Below, piece by piece: positions 1 through 5,774 of a stretch of DNA of 5,774 nucleotides. Positions within the stretch are counted from its first letter, which is position 1, and each line of letters opens with the position of its first letter. The notes under the pieces are model-generated. The model saw nothing but the letters and a program-made list of their open reading frames with translations, was not told the DNA's origin and did no database searches. This DNA is from Candidatus Krumholzibacteriota bacterium (GTDB lineage Bacteria > Krumholzibacteriota > Krumholzibacteriia > Krumholzibacteriales > Krumholzibacteriaceae), in assembly GCA_030630165.1 (NCBI GenBank), contig DAOVNN010000193.1:1-5774 (forward strand), written 5' to 3'. Both the position numbers and the translations under genes were made by a program.

Positions 1-437
1 GGACGCTCATCGGCCAGGTAGACCGGTTTGGGCTCACCCCGCTCCAGGTCGGCGAGAAAGAGCGGCAGCGTGATCTCGGCTTCGTCGAGCACAAAATGAT
101 CGACACCCTCGAACTCGTCATAAGAGGCAGTAAAGAGCGGTCCGCCCGCGACTATCTTCTTGCCGTAACTTCCGCACCTGTCGATGATCTCGACCGCGGA
201 ATCCCTCTGTATCGACATCGCCCCGATAAAGACCATGTCGGCCCACTCAATATCTTTGTCTTTGAGTTTCCTTACAGACAGATCGACAAGACGCCGCTGC
301 CAGGTTTCAGGGAGGAGCGAAGATACGGTCAGCAGGCCCAGGGGCGGATGCGAGGATTTCTTGTTTACGAACTTCAGCGCGTGGATGAAGCTCCAGAATG
401 TGCCGGGGAAATCCGGCGCTATGAGCAATATATTCAA
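1..437 (-). CDS. B12-binding radical SAM protein, N-terminal part (3' end outside window)
   Basis: This is the first 145 codons of a cobalamin-dependent radical SAM enzyme, read from a TTG at 437 to the left edge. The N-terminus (MNILLIAPDFPGTFWSF, residues 1-17) is followed by PPLGLLTVSSLLP (31-43), RRLVDLSVR (48-56), the WADMVFIGAMSIQRDS stretch (65-80), KKIVAGGPLFT (93-103) and VDHFVLDEAEITLPLFL (112-128). From memory, this order is the Rossmann-like B12-binding domain of the DUF4070-type radical SAM family, which includes the hopanoid C-2 methylase HpnP. The iron-sulfur CxxxCxxC motif and the C-terminal domain would lie beyond the edge, so the substrate cannot be named. Members are cytoplasmic and many catalyse methylations. 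The TTG start is preferred because AAGGGAG lies 8 bases upstream, the family N-terminus begins exactly there, and no in-frame ATG or GTG appears in the roughly 140 bases upstream that I checked. Family call is firm; specific role unknown. Confidence 0.88.
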   Translation of the reverse strand, partial: MNILLIAPDFPGTFWSFIHALKFVNKKSSHPPLGLLTVSSLLPETWQRRLVDLSVRKLKDKDIEWADMVFIGAMSIQRDSAVEIIDRCGSYGKKIVAGGPLFTASYDEFEGVDHFVLDEAEITLPLFLADLERGEPKPVYLADER

Positions 438-445
438 CGGTGGGG

Positions 446-452
446 CTCCCTT
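446..452 (-). promoter_or_regulatory. Ribosome binding site for the TTG-started radical SAM gene
   Basis: Read on the minus strand the bases are AAGGGAG, followed by an 8-base spacer and then TTG at 437. The good match and normal spacing are the main reason for accepting a TTG start here. Confidence 0.65.
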
Positions 453-553
453 GCCGATTGAGTTCCAAGTCAAAGCCCGGGACCAGGTTCCTGTACCGAT
501 ATGTGTCCAGGGAGTGCGACCGGTAAGGGAATATGGAGACAGGCTGCATATAC

Positions 554-583
554 AATATACTCCCGATCGGGCAGTATTACCAA
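554..583 (-). promoter_or_regulatory. Candidate sigma-70-like promoter upstream of the radical SAM gene
   Basis: On the minus strand TTGGTA (578-583) and TATATT (554-559) are separated by 18 bases and resemble -35 and -10 boxes. Transcription would start near 546, giving a leader of about 110 bases before the TTG at 437. A perfect 10-base palindrome, CCCGATCGGG (562-571), fills most of the spacer and could be an operator. The match was found by eye and promoter consensus in this lineage is not known, so this is tentative. Confidence 0.3.
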
Positions 584-597
584 GGCATTATTCGGAT

Positions 598-610
598 CGT
601 ATCAGATACG
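598..610. repeat. Short palindrome, possible operator
   Basis: CGTATC-A-GATACG is a perfect 6-1-6 inverted repeat in the spacer between the SNase-like gene and the radical SAM gene. It lies 15 bases upstream of the candidate -35 box. An 8-base direct repeat, TTCGGATC, occurs at 591-598 and 620-627 and brackets it. This could be a regulator site, or chance; there is no T-run to suggest a terminator. Confidence 0.3.
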
Positions 611-649
611 CGCTTCGCTTTCGGATCACCAACCACCAGGGGCGGAGAC

Positions 650-1123
650 TTACTTCTCTTCAGCCCAGATGCCAAGACCTTCTTCGCGCGCTTCCTTCTC
701 AAGCTCGAGATAGTGCTTCAGGTCGTCGGGCAGGAATTCCTTGTCCACCCTGGCGTAACCCTTCTTCAGCAGGACCTCGTTGAAGCTCGTCTCCATACCC
801 TTGCCGTAGTAGATCTGGACGAACGCGTGGTCGTTCCCGTCACGCACGATTCCCGCCGCAGTGTTATCGGTTGTCCAGGTGAAGAGCTTGATCTTCTTCC
901 CTTCGATCTCCTTCTTCGTGAAATCATAGATCTTGTACCCCATGATCTCATTGCGGGGCGGTACTTTTATCCCGGTCAGCCGGGCAATAAAAGAATCCCC
1001 GATCCTGACGAGGTCACCGCTGAGGACCTCGTCGATCGTCCTTGTATTACTCAATACCGGATCCGCCACACCGGCTGTCAGCAACACTATAACCACAAAT
1101 ATCAAGCCGCTCTTTGACATCAT
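650..1123 (-). CDS. Secreted SNase-like (thermonuclease-fold) protein, probably catalytically degenerate
   Basis: A 157-residue protein. Residues 1-20 form a signal peptide: a lysine, a hydrophobic run LIFVVIVLLTA (7-17) and a likely cleavage after GVA (18-20). There is no lipobox cysteine. The rest follows the staphylococcal nuclease OB-fold: SGDLVRI (35-41), ARLTGIKVPP (47-56), a helix around YDFTKKEIEGKKIKL (66-80), FNEVLLKKGYARV (114-126) and a C-terminal helix ending GLGIW (149-153). Compared with Staphylococcus nuclease, Arg35 (R48) and Asp21 (D37) are kept. Asp40, Thr41, Glu43 and Arg87 appear replaced by K53, V54, P56 and H99, so nuclease activity is doubtful. Three consecutive ATG codons (1126, 1123, 1120) follow GGGAGGG; the second and third have the better spacing, and an upstream in-frame GTG at 1153 lacks a binding site. 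It may be a binding or structural exported protein; no function is assigned. Confidence 0.85.
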   Translation of the reverse strand: MMSKSGLIFVVIVLLTAGVADPVLSNTRTIDEVLSGDLVRIGDSFIARLTGIKVPPRNEIMGYKIYDFTKKEIEGKKIKLFTWTTDNTAAGIVRDGNDHAFVQIYYGKGMETSFNEVLLKKGYARVDKEFLPDDLKHYLELEKEAREEGLGIWAEEK

Positions 1124-1128
1124 CATTT

Positions 1129-1135
1129 CCCTCCC
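1129..1135 (-). promoter_or_regulatory. Ribosome binding site deciding the SNase-like gene start
   Basis: GGGAGGG on the minus strand lies 2, 5 and 8 bases before three tandem ATG codons (first bases at 1126, 1123, 1120). Spacing favours the second or third ATG; the encoded protein differs by only one or two methionines. It rules against the GTG at 1153, which would place this site inside the gene. Confidence 0.7.
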
Positions 1136-1170
1136 GGATATGTACCATCTCACCGGTCAAGTGTTATCTA

Positions 1171-1209
1171 ATTGTACACATAATACGGTGAAATGTTGCC
1201 TGAATTATA
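1171..1209 (-). promoter_or_regulatory. AT-rich region with candidate -10 boxes for the SNase-like gene
   Basis: The spacer upstream of the SNase-like gene is clearly more AT-rich than the genes around it. On the minus strand it contains a perfect TATAAT (1204-1209), though with no convincing -35 at 17 bases. A second box, TACAAT (1171-1176), lies 17 bases from GCAACA (1194-1199), which matches half of TTGACA. Either would give a leader of roughly 40-75 bases. This supports separate transcription from the peptidase gene, but the exact promoter is uncertain. Confidence 0.35.
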
Positions 1210-1278
1210 TACTTAGCAGGTAGAATATCTCACACCTACTTGTACGACATCTACTTCGCCTTCTTGCCCGTCTCCGCC

Positions 1279-1294
1279 CAGGCTTTCCAGCCTG
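1279..1294 (-). terminator. Small GNRA-loop hairpin just after the peptidase stop, possible weak terminator
   Basis: On the minus strand CAGGCT-GGAA-AGCCTG forms a perfect 6-bp stem closed by a GGAA tetraloop of the GNRA class, 7 bases after the peptidase TGA. There is no U-run after it, so it is not a classic intrinsic terminator. It may stabilise the 3' end of the messenger, or be incidental. Confidence 0.25.
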
Positions 1295-1301
1295 ATCCAT
1301 A

Positions 1302-4300
1302 TCACCGGACAAGCACCATTTTTCTCACAGAACTGTACCCACCTGTCGCGAACTTCGCGAAGTAAACACCACTGGATACACCGATACCGCGGCTGTTCCT
1401 GCCATCCCAGCTCACTTCGTGCCTGCCTCCGGCAACTGGACCGTTGACCAGCGTCTTCACGAGGATACCCCTCACATCGTAGATGCTCAACAATGCGTTT
1501 CTTCTCACCGATGACTGTCCGGGAATGGTAAACGCTATCGTCGTACCGGGATTAAAGGGATTCGGATGATTCTGATAGAGCCTTGCGTTTGCCACCGGGA
1601 TCTCTATCCACCCGGTCTCCGCCCTGTTCAGGCCGCCCTCCGATTCCAGCCGGTACTCGTAGAAGAGCCCTTCCTCTACCGCCGCGTCAGTCCAGGTGAT
1701 CGTCCCCGCTCCATCCTTCCGGAGACCGGATGCCACCAGTTCGAACTCCTTATCCTTTGAGCGGCGCAGCAGATCCCACTCCTCCTCTTCACCCGCGACC
1801 GACCATGTGAGCCGGAGATTGCTGCCTGTGAGTTCGTACATCCATGCAGTTACCCCTGCGTCCGTACGCGCCACAAGCTCCTTCCAGCCACTGTTGAAAC
1901 TGTTTCCGTGGAACCCGCTCCACTGAACGCATCCGTAGTAGTGGTCGGCTTCGAGATCCCATATGTAAATGTTCTCGTCCCAGCAGGCGACGATCAGCTC
2001 GAGATCACCGTCAAGATCGATATCCCTGACTACGGGCGTACCTCTGATAAAGTTCTTCAACTGTATGGGGAATCCCGCGAGGTAATTTCCATCTATATCC
2101 CATGCGCTGATCCTGCCGTTCTCTCCCCCAAGAATGATATCGAGGCTTCCATCGCCATTGATATCCGCGATTACCGGCGAGGATTCTGTCCCGCCGCTGG
2201 AAGAGTATTCCTTAGGCCATCCCGGCATGGAGGAGCCGTCGTATCGGAATATATAGCAATTGCCGTCCATCCCCGGCACGACCACCTCGAGTCTCCCGTC
2301 ACCGGTGAGATCGGCCAGGGCGCAGGAACCGGCGAAGAAGATGTTGCCGTTGACCCACTGCGGCCAGCCGGGCATGCTTGTGCCATCGTGATTCAGCCCC
2401 TGGACGCGCGCCAATGTATTCTGGATTATGACCTCGGGACGGGAATCTCCATCGATGTCCCCGACCACGGGACTCGCCCCGACTCCGGCTCCGGGATCTA
2501 TCACCGGAACCGGCCACCCCGGCACAGCCGTGCGGTCATGGTTGAGGCAGTAGATCGAATCATCCGGCGCGGCGACGATCATCTCCACGATGCCGTCCTC
2601 ATCCATATCGGCAAGCGCGGGAGTGGAGACGTGCCAGCCATCCGATGCCACCCCGGCAGCGAAGAAGGGTCCGTCCGTTGCCGGATCATCGTCCCCGTCC
2701 ATAAGCTCTGTCCCGTCGTGATGCCAGACGTATACGGTCCCGTCGACGTCGTACGCTATCACCTCGAGATCATCATCCCCGTCGAAATCGCCGATCACCG
2801 GACTCGCCCATACGATATCCCTGGTGACTTTCGGCCATCCGGGCACAATGCTTCCATCACGGGTAAAGACGAATATCTCCTTTGTGTCCCAGGACGCTCC
2901 CACGATCTCTGCCCCGGGGTCTCCGTTCAGCTCGCCAACGGCGATCGACGCGGTATAATTGTTTCCCTCGGTGGCAAAGACGCCCCACGTGATGGGCTGA
3001 TTGTCCCCATCGATAAGCTCGAACCCCATCCCGTCCCAGGCGAAGATATTCCCTGCCCCGAAGACGATGTCCGCATGTGTGTCCCCGTCTATGTCTGCTA
3101 CCGCGGGACTGCACGAGGAGCCCTGATCGACCGAGTTAGGCCAGCCGCTGAGCTGCGGCGGATTGGTCGTCTCCGAGACCTCATCACTGAGGCTGCCGAC
3201 GTTGCCGCATGAATCAACGCACGAGACAACGAGGTAGTATCGGGTGCTGAATTCCAGGTCGCGGTCCCGGAAGAGGCAGTGAAAGAGCATATCCGGGCCA
3301 GCGGGCTCATACGGCCCTCCGGAAACTTTAGAATGATAGACGATATATCTGTAAGCCTCGAGGGAATCGGGCACATGCCATGTGGCGTGTATCTGATCGG
3401 GACCTACGCTCGAATCGAGAGACAGTCCTACGGGCGCATCCGGACCACGGAGTTCCATCCGGTGCGTGAATGTCCTGCCGTGAACGTCGGTCAGCTCGAA
3501 TATGAAATGATTCGATATCAATACGAATTGCTCCGAAAGGGTGAAGCCGCTTCCGAACTCTGTCTCCATCGATTCGAGATCTCCGTAAGCGGCAATGCTG
3601 TCGACGATTGTGATCCCGGCATCTTCCGCTCTTATCTTTCCCTGCAGCCCGCTGGCCGTTCCGGTGCCGAAATTCTTTACGCCGATCCGCAGAAGGAATC
3701 CCTCGCCGTCATTGATGACGCCATTCCCGTCTCCATAAGGCACGCTGTCTGTCATCGTGTTCACGAACAGTTCTATATCGGGAGCGTGGATCTCGTGCGC
3801 GAGATTCTCTGTCCAGTATCCTCCGGTCGAATCGAATACCTCGACCAGGAATTCCACCGGCGTCTCATCGGCCAGCCCGGGATCGACGGTAAGTAATATT
3901 GATGAATTGTTGAACGCGTATCCTCCGGAAGGTATGTCCGGATATGTGGAAATACCGTTATTCACAGTTACAACCGGATCGGAAGTGGAGATCCGGACCC
4001 ACAGCTTCTCTCCCGGAGTATCACCGGAATTGAACAATTCGATCCACAGCCTGACGGTCTCGCCTGCATCGATGACGCCGTCACCATTACCGCCGGTATC
4101 GTCGTTCGGGATGCTCCTGTTAACCCTGAGATATGCAGCCGCTTCGGGATCGACAGCAATCGATGTGGAGTGCCTGCAGTGATCCATTCCTGTAACAGTG
4201 ACTGTTATCGTCCCCGAATCCCTGCAGAGGAAATCATCGAAAGTGACCTGTCCTGCTGCATCAGTAAATCCGTACTGATAGTCGTCATCATCCTTGTAAA

Positions 4301-5774
4301 GGCACACATATGCAGAATCGAAGGGAGCGCCGTCGCTGTCTACCTGGATCACGATCTCGTTGTGCCCGAACGGAACGGTACCTGGCGCAGTAACATCCAG
4401 GATCCCCGGACTGCCGCGGTACATGTTAGCTTCCGGGTCGCCAAGGTAGTTGTAGATAAAGTGTGTCCAGCGATCGGATGTTTCCCCGTATGCGGCCGCA
4501 GTAAATGGTTCACGCGACTTCACATGTACCCTGCCGAGCTGTACGATATCAGCCAGAAAGAGCAGCGAATAATACTCGTTCATGTAGATCATTGACGCAG
4601 TCGGAAATGCAGACCTGCTCGACCCGGTAACCGCGAAAGCGCCACCGGTACGGTTCAACAGGAAGTACTCTGCGATACAGTCGGTATCGAATGCGACATT
4701 GTTGCAGTTTAAAAGATACATCGAGAAGGTCTCGGTGCCGTTGACCACATTCCCGGCATCGCCGTTGAGGATACTGCCGTTGCCCATGGACATGTTGTAC
4801 TTGCCGCCGTGGCCCGCATGAATCACGTGGTTCACACCCGCATCCATGCCGGCGAGCGCCGATGCCATCGTCAGTTCCTGGGCGCCGGGAAATGCGGGAT
4901 AGTTCTCAAAAAGCCTGACAGATGTAATGTCCGGATCGGGGTCCAGATAGAGGTCATGAATGGCCTGTAGATAATCACCGCCGTCTGTGACTATATAGTC
5001 GCCGGGGGTATAATCCGATGGCGAGATCACCTCTCCGAGCAGCAGATAATCCGACTTGTAGGTAGTGTCGGACGGAGCCTCGTACCCGATCGTCTTGTCC
5101 ACCACAATGCGAGCGTCGGCTGCCGAGGAGGCGGGCAACCGGCCCGCATAGACCTCTGCGTAGAGGTCCGCGTCGTCTCCGGGATCGCTCAGAGAATGGA
5201 ATCCCTCTGCCCAGAGTGAATCTCCATCGGCGTTCCAGGTCCCGTCGAGGCACTCGTAATACATGTCGGTAGGGATGAGATCGCCCGTATAGAATCCCAC
5301 GCACGCGAATCTCTCAGGTATCACATCGGTGTCGCCCCCAAGAAGCACATATTCGACGCCCCACTTCTCATACGCTTCACGTATAAAATTCCTTATCGTC
5401 TCACCGAGATCGGAGCCGGCCCGTGTGTTCTGTTCGATCCACTCGACGGTCCTGACAACGGCGGGAATGCCTTTCTGCGTCTTCCAGTCTGCCAGCCGCT
5501 GGAACTCCGACTCCATTTCCTCATTCGTGATGATAAGATACCGGACAGCGCTTCCCTCCATCCCCGGCATATATGAAGGCAGGAAAGCGCGGCTGCTCTC
5601 CTCGACCGCGATGTCGGCGAACACATAGTCCGATGCGGCCGGCGGATTGTCCACCGCCCTGCGGATTGCCCTTCGGGATCTCTCCCTGAAACCGTCGACG
5701 TGCCGTTGTCTTCTCGCGTCCATGTCTGTGTCGCCGGGCGCAGTATCGATAACGAGGGTCATACCGTCGACGAC
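1302..5774 (-). CDS. Gingipain-type (peptidase family C25) secreted modular cysteine peptidase with FG-GAP propeller and T9SS sorting domain; 5' end outside window
   Basis: Residues are numbered from the in-frame ATG at 5762. The frame stays open to the edge (VVDG precedes that Met), so the true start, signal peptide and much of the propeptide are probably missing. The C25 catalytic domain spans about 72-450: YLIITNEEM (75-83), YVLLGGDTDVIP (138-149), catalytic His318 in HAGHGG, catalytic Cys353 in LLNCNN, and GGAFAVTGSSR (373-383). The 35-residue His-Cys spacing is close to that of RgpB. Then come an Ig-like domain (about 451-540), two modules headed by GNGDGVIDAGE (558-568) and GDGNGVINDGE (677-687), an FnIII domain (about 774-867), eight FG-GAP/VCBS blades (about 871-1281), an FnIII-like domain (about 1300-1390) and a T9SS type A sorting domain (1394-1486). 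It is probably exported through the T9SS to the cell surface or medium, where it would cut proteins. Substrate preference (Arg or Lys) cannot be read from the sequence. Confidence 0.93.
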   Translation of the reverse strand, partial: VVDGMTLVIDTAPGDTDMDARRQRHVDGFRERSRRAIRRAVDNPPAASDYVFADIAVEESSRAFLPSYMPGMEGSAVRYLIITNEEMESEFQRLADWKTQKGIPAVVRTVEWIEQNTRAGSDLGETIRNFIREAYEKWGVEYVLLGGDTDVIPERFACVGFYTGDLIPTDMYYECLDGTWNADGDSLWAEGFHSLSDPGDDADLYAEVYAGRLPASSAADARIVVDKTIGYEAPSDTTYKSDYLLLGEVISPSDYTPGDYIVTDGGDYLQAIHDLYLDPDPDITSVRLFENYPAFPGAQELTMASALAGMDAGVNHVIHAGHGGKYNMSMGNGSILNGDAGNVVNGTETFSMYLLNCNNVAFDTDCIAEYFLLNRTGGAFAVTGSSRSAFPTASMIYMNEYYSLLFLADIVQLGRVHVKSREPFTAAAYGETSDRWTHFIYNYLGDPEANMYRGSPGILDVTAPGTVPFGHNEIVIQVDSDGAPFDSAYVCLYKDDDDYQYGFTDAAGQVTFDDFLCRDSGTITVTVTGMDHCRHSTSIAVDPEAAAYLRVNRSIPNDDTGGNGDGVIDAGETVRLWIELFNSGDTPGEKLWVRISTSDPVVTVNNGISTYPDIPSGGYAFNNSSILLTVDPGLADETPVEFLVEVFDSTGGYWTENLAHEIHAPDIELFVNTMTDSVPYGDGNGVINDGEGFLLRIGVKNFGTGTASGLQGKIRAEDAGITIVDSIAAYGDLESMETEFGSGFTLSEQFVLISNHFIFELTDVHGRTFTHRMELRGPDAPVGLSLDSSVGPDQIHATWHVPDSLEAYRYIVYHSKVSGGPYEPAGPDMLFHCLFRDRDLEFSTRYYLVVSCVDSCGNVGSLSDEVSETTNPPQLSGWPNSVDQGSSCSPAVADIDGDTHADIVFGAGNIFAWDGMGFELIDGDNQPITWGVFATEGNNYTASIAVGELNGDPGAEIVGASWDTKEIFVFTRDGSIVPGWPKVTRDIVWASPVIGDFDGDDDLEVIAYDVDGTVYVWHHDGTELMDGDDDPATDGPFFAAGVASDGWHVSTPALADMDEDGIVEMIVAAPDDSIYCLNHDRTAVPGWPVPVIDPGAGVGASPVVGDIDGDSRPEVIIQNTLARVQGLNHDGTSMPGWPQWVNGNIFFAGSCALADLTGDGRLEVVVPGMDGNCYIFRYDGSSMPGWPKEYSSSGGTESSPVIADINGDGSLDIILGGENGRISAWDIDGNYLAGFPIQLKNFIRGTPVVRDIDLDGDLELIVACWDENIYIWDLEADHYYGCVQWSGFHGNSFNSGWKELVARTDAGVTAWMYELTGSNLRLTWSVAGEEEEWDLLRRSKDKEFELVASGLRKDGAGTITWTDAAVEEGLFYEYRLESEGGLNRAETGWIEIPVANARLYQNHPNPFNPGTTIAFTIPGQSSVRRNALLSIYDVRGILVKTLVNGPVAGGRHEVSWDGRNSRGIGVSSGVYFAKFATGGYSSVRKMVLVR
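1305..1583 (-). other. T9SS type A (FlgD-Ig-like) C-terminal sorting domain of the peptidase
   Basis: Residues 1394-1486. The entry box is RLYQNHPNPFNPGTTIAF (1394-1411), followed by LLSIYDVRGILVKTL (1424-1438), HEVSWDGRNSRG (1448-1459), SSGVYFAKF (1463-1471) and the terminal VRKMVLVR (1479-1486). This motif order is the established signature of type IX secretion sorting domains, which carry cargo across the outer membrane and are usually removed or exchanged for a lipid anchor. The protein ends exactly where family members end, so TGA at 1302 is the natural stop. Confidence 0.88.
1922..3152 (-). repeat. Eight FG-GAP/VCBS repeats (predicted beta-propeller) inside the peptidase gene
   Basis: Protein-level tandem repeats, residues about 871-1281, each about 45-60 long. 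Each has a small-hydrophobic entry (SPVIADI-like), an acidic loop, an LEVI-like strand and an (I/V)YxW-like strand. Most blades end in a PGWP or GWP turn. The acidic loops are DIDGDTHAD (890-898), ELNGDPGAE (944-952), DFDGDDDLE (992-1000), DMDEDGIVE (1052-1060), DIDGDSRPE (1102-1110), DLTGDGRLE (1151-1159), DINGDGSLD (1200-1208) and DIDLDGDLE (1247-1255). These resemble the calcium-binding loops of integrin-alpha propellers. The role is probably adhesion or substrate binding, stabilised by calcium. The repeats are diverged at DNA level and are not a recent expansion. Confidence 0.88.

Noticed and set aside
307..555. Minus-strand 82-codon frame starting with ATG at 555
   Set aside because: It overlaps the radical SAM gene in another frame, has no good ribosome binding site that I can see, and its translation is not protein-like.
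96..783. Plus-strand open frames at 96-461 and 184-783
   Set aside because: They are antisense to the radical SAM and SNase-like genes and their translations show no domain or conserved motif.
533..1117. Plus-strand 194-codon frame
   Set aside because: It covers the SNase-like gene in antisense; the opposite strand has a signal peptide, ribosome binding site and family motifs.
1124..1153. Upstream GTG start for the SNase-like protein, adding ten residues
   Set aside because: There is no ribosome binding site before 1153. The GGGAGGG inside this stretch is placed to serve the triple ATG, and the extra residues would put charged residues before the signal peptide.
1908..3212. A 434-codon open frame on the plus strand over the propeller
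   Set aside because: It lies antisense to the FG-GAP repeats. Its length is explained by the strongly biased, repeated Asp/Gly-rich codons on the other strand, which rarely give stops in that frame. The translation has no recognisable domain, whereas the minus frame is unambiguous.
3279..4595. Plus-strand frames at 3279-3896, 3757-4182 and 4170-4595
   Set aside because: All lie antisense to the peptidase gene and show no domain; they are shadows.

Overview
The window holds three protein genes, all read from the minus strand, so transcription runs from high to low coordinates: a very large secreted gingipain-type cysteine peptidase (stop at 1302, open to the right edge), a small secreted protein with a staphylococcal-nuclease (SNase) fold (650-1123), and the first 145 codons of a cobalamin-binding radical SAM protein (437 down to base 1, cut by the left edge). 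I see no RNA gene, CRISPR array, insertion sequence or integrase. The long plus-strand open frames, one of 434 codons, read as antisense shadows of these genes.

The organism is probably an uncultured bacterium of the FCB superphylum or a related candidate phylum (Krumholzibacteria, Eisenbacteria, Latescibacteria or similar). The main clue is the end of the peptidase: a NHPNPFNPGTTI box, then a FlgD-like Ig module ending in SSGVYFAKF...RKMVLVR. That is the usual shape of type IX secretion (T9SS) type A sorting domains in those lineages. The FG-GAP propeller and the GNGDGVIDAGE-type modules fit the same groups. Base composition is moderately GC-rich by eye. This placement is an inference and does not reach genus level.

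Layout: 1-437 is the 5' part of the radical SAM gene, with a TTG start and a good ribosome binding site. 438-649 is a 212-base spacer with a possible promoter and two short palindromes. 650-1123 is the SNase-like gene with an N-terminal signal peptide. 1124-1301 is an AT-rich spacer with possible promoter elements for the SNase gene and a small GNRA-loop hairpin just after the peptidase stop. 1302-5774 is the peptidase: C25 catalytic domain, Ig-like domain, two GNGDG modules, FnIII domain, eight FG-GAP blades, a second FnIII-like domain and the sorting domain.

The spacers of about 175-210 bases make a tight operon unlikely. The peptidase and the SNase-like protein both look exported, so they may share an extracellular setting; the radical SAM protein is cytoplasmic and looks unrelated. 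The points most worth a second look are the loss of most catalytic residues from the SNase fold, the modular architecture of the peptidase with inserts in two propeller blades, and the TTG-started gene at the left edge, which callers limited to ATG/GTG would miss.
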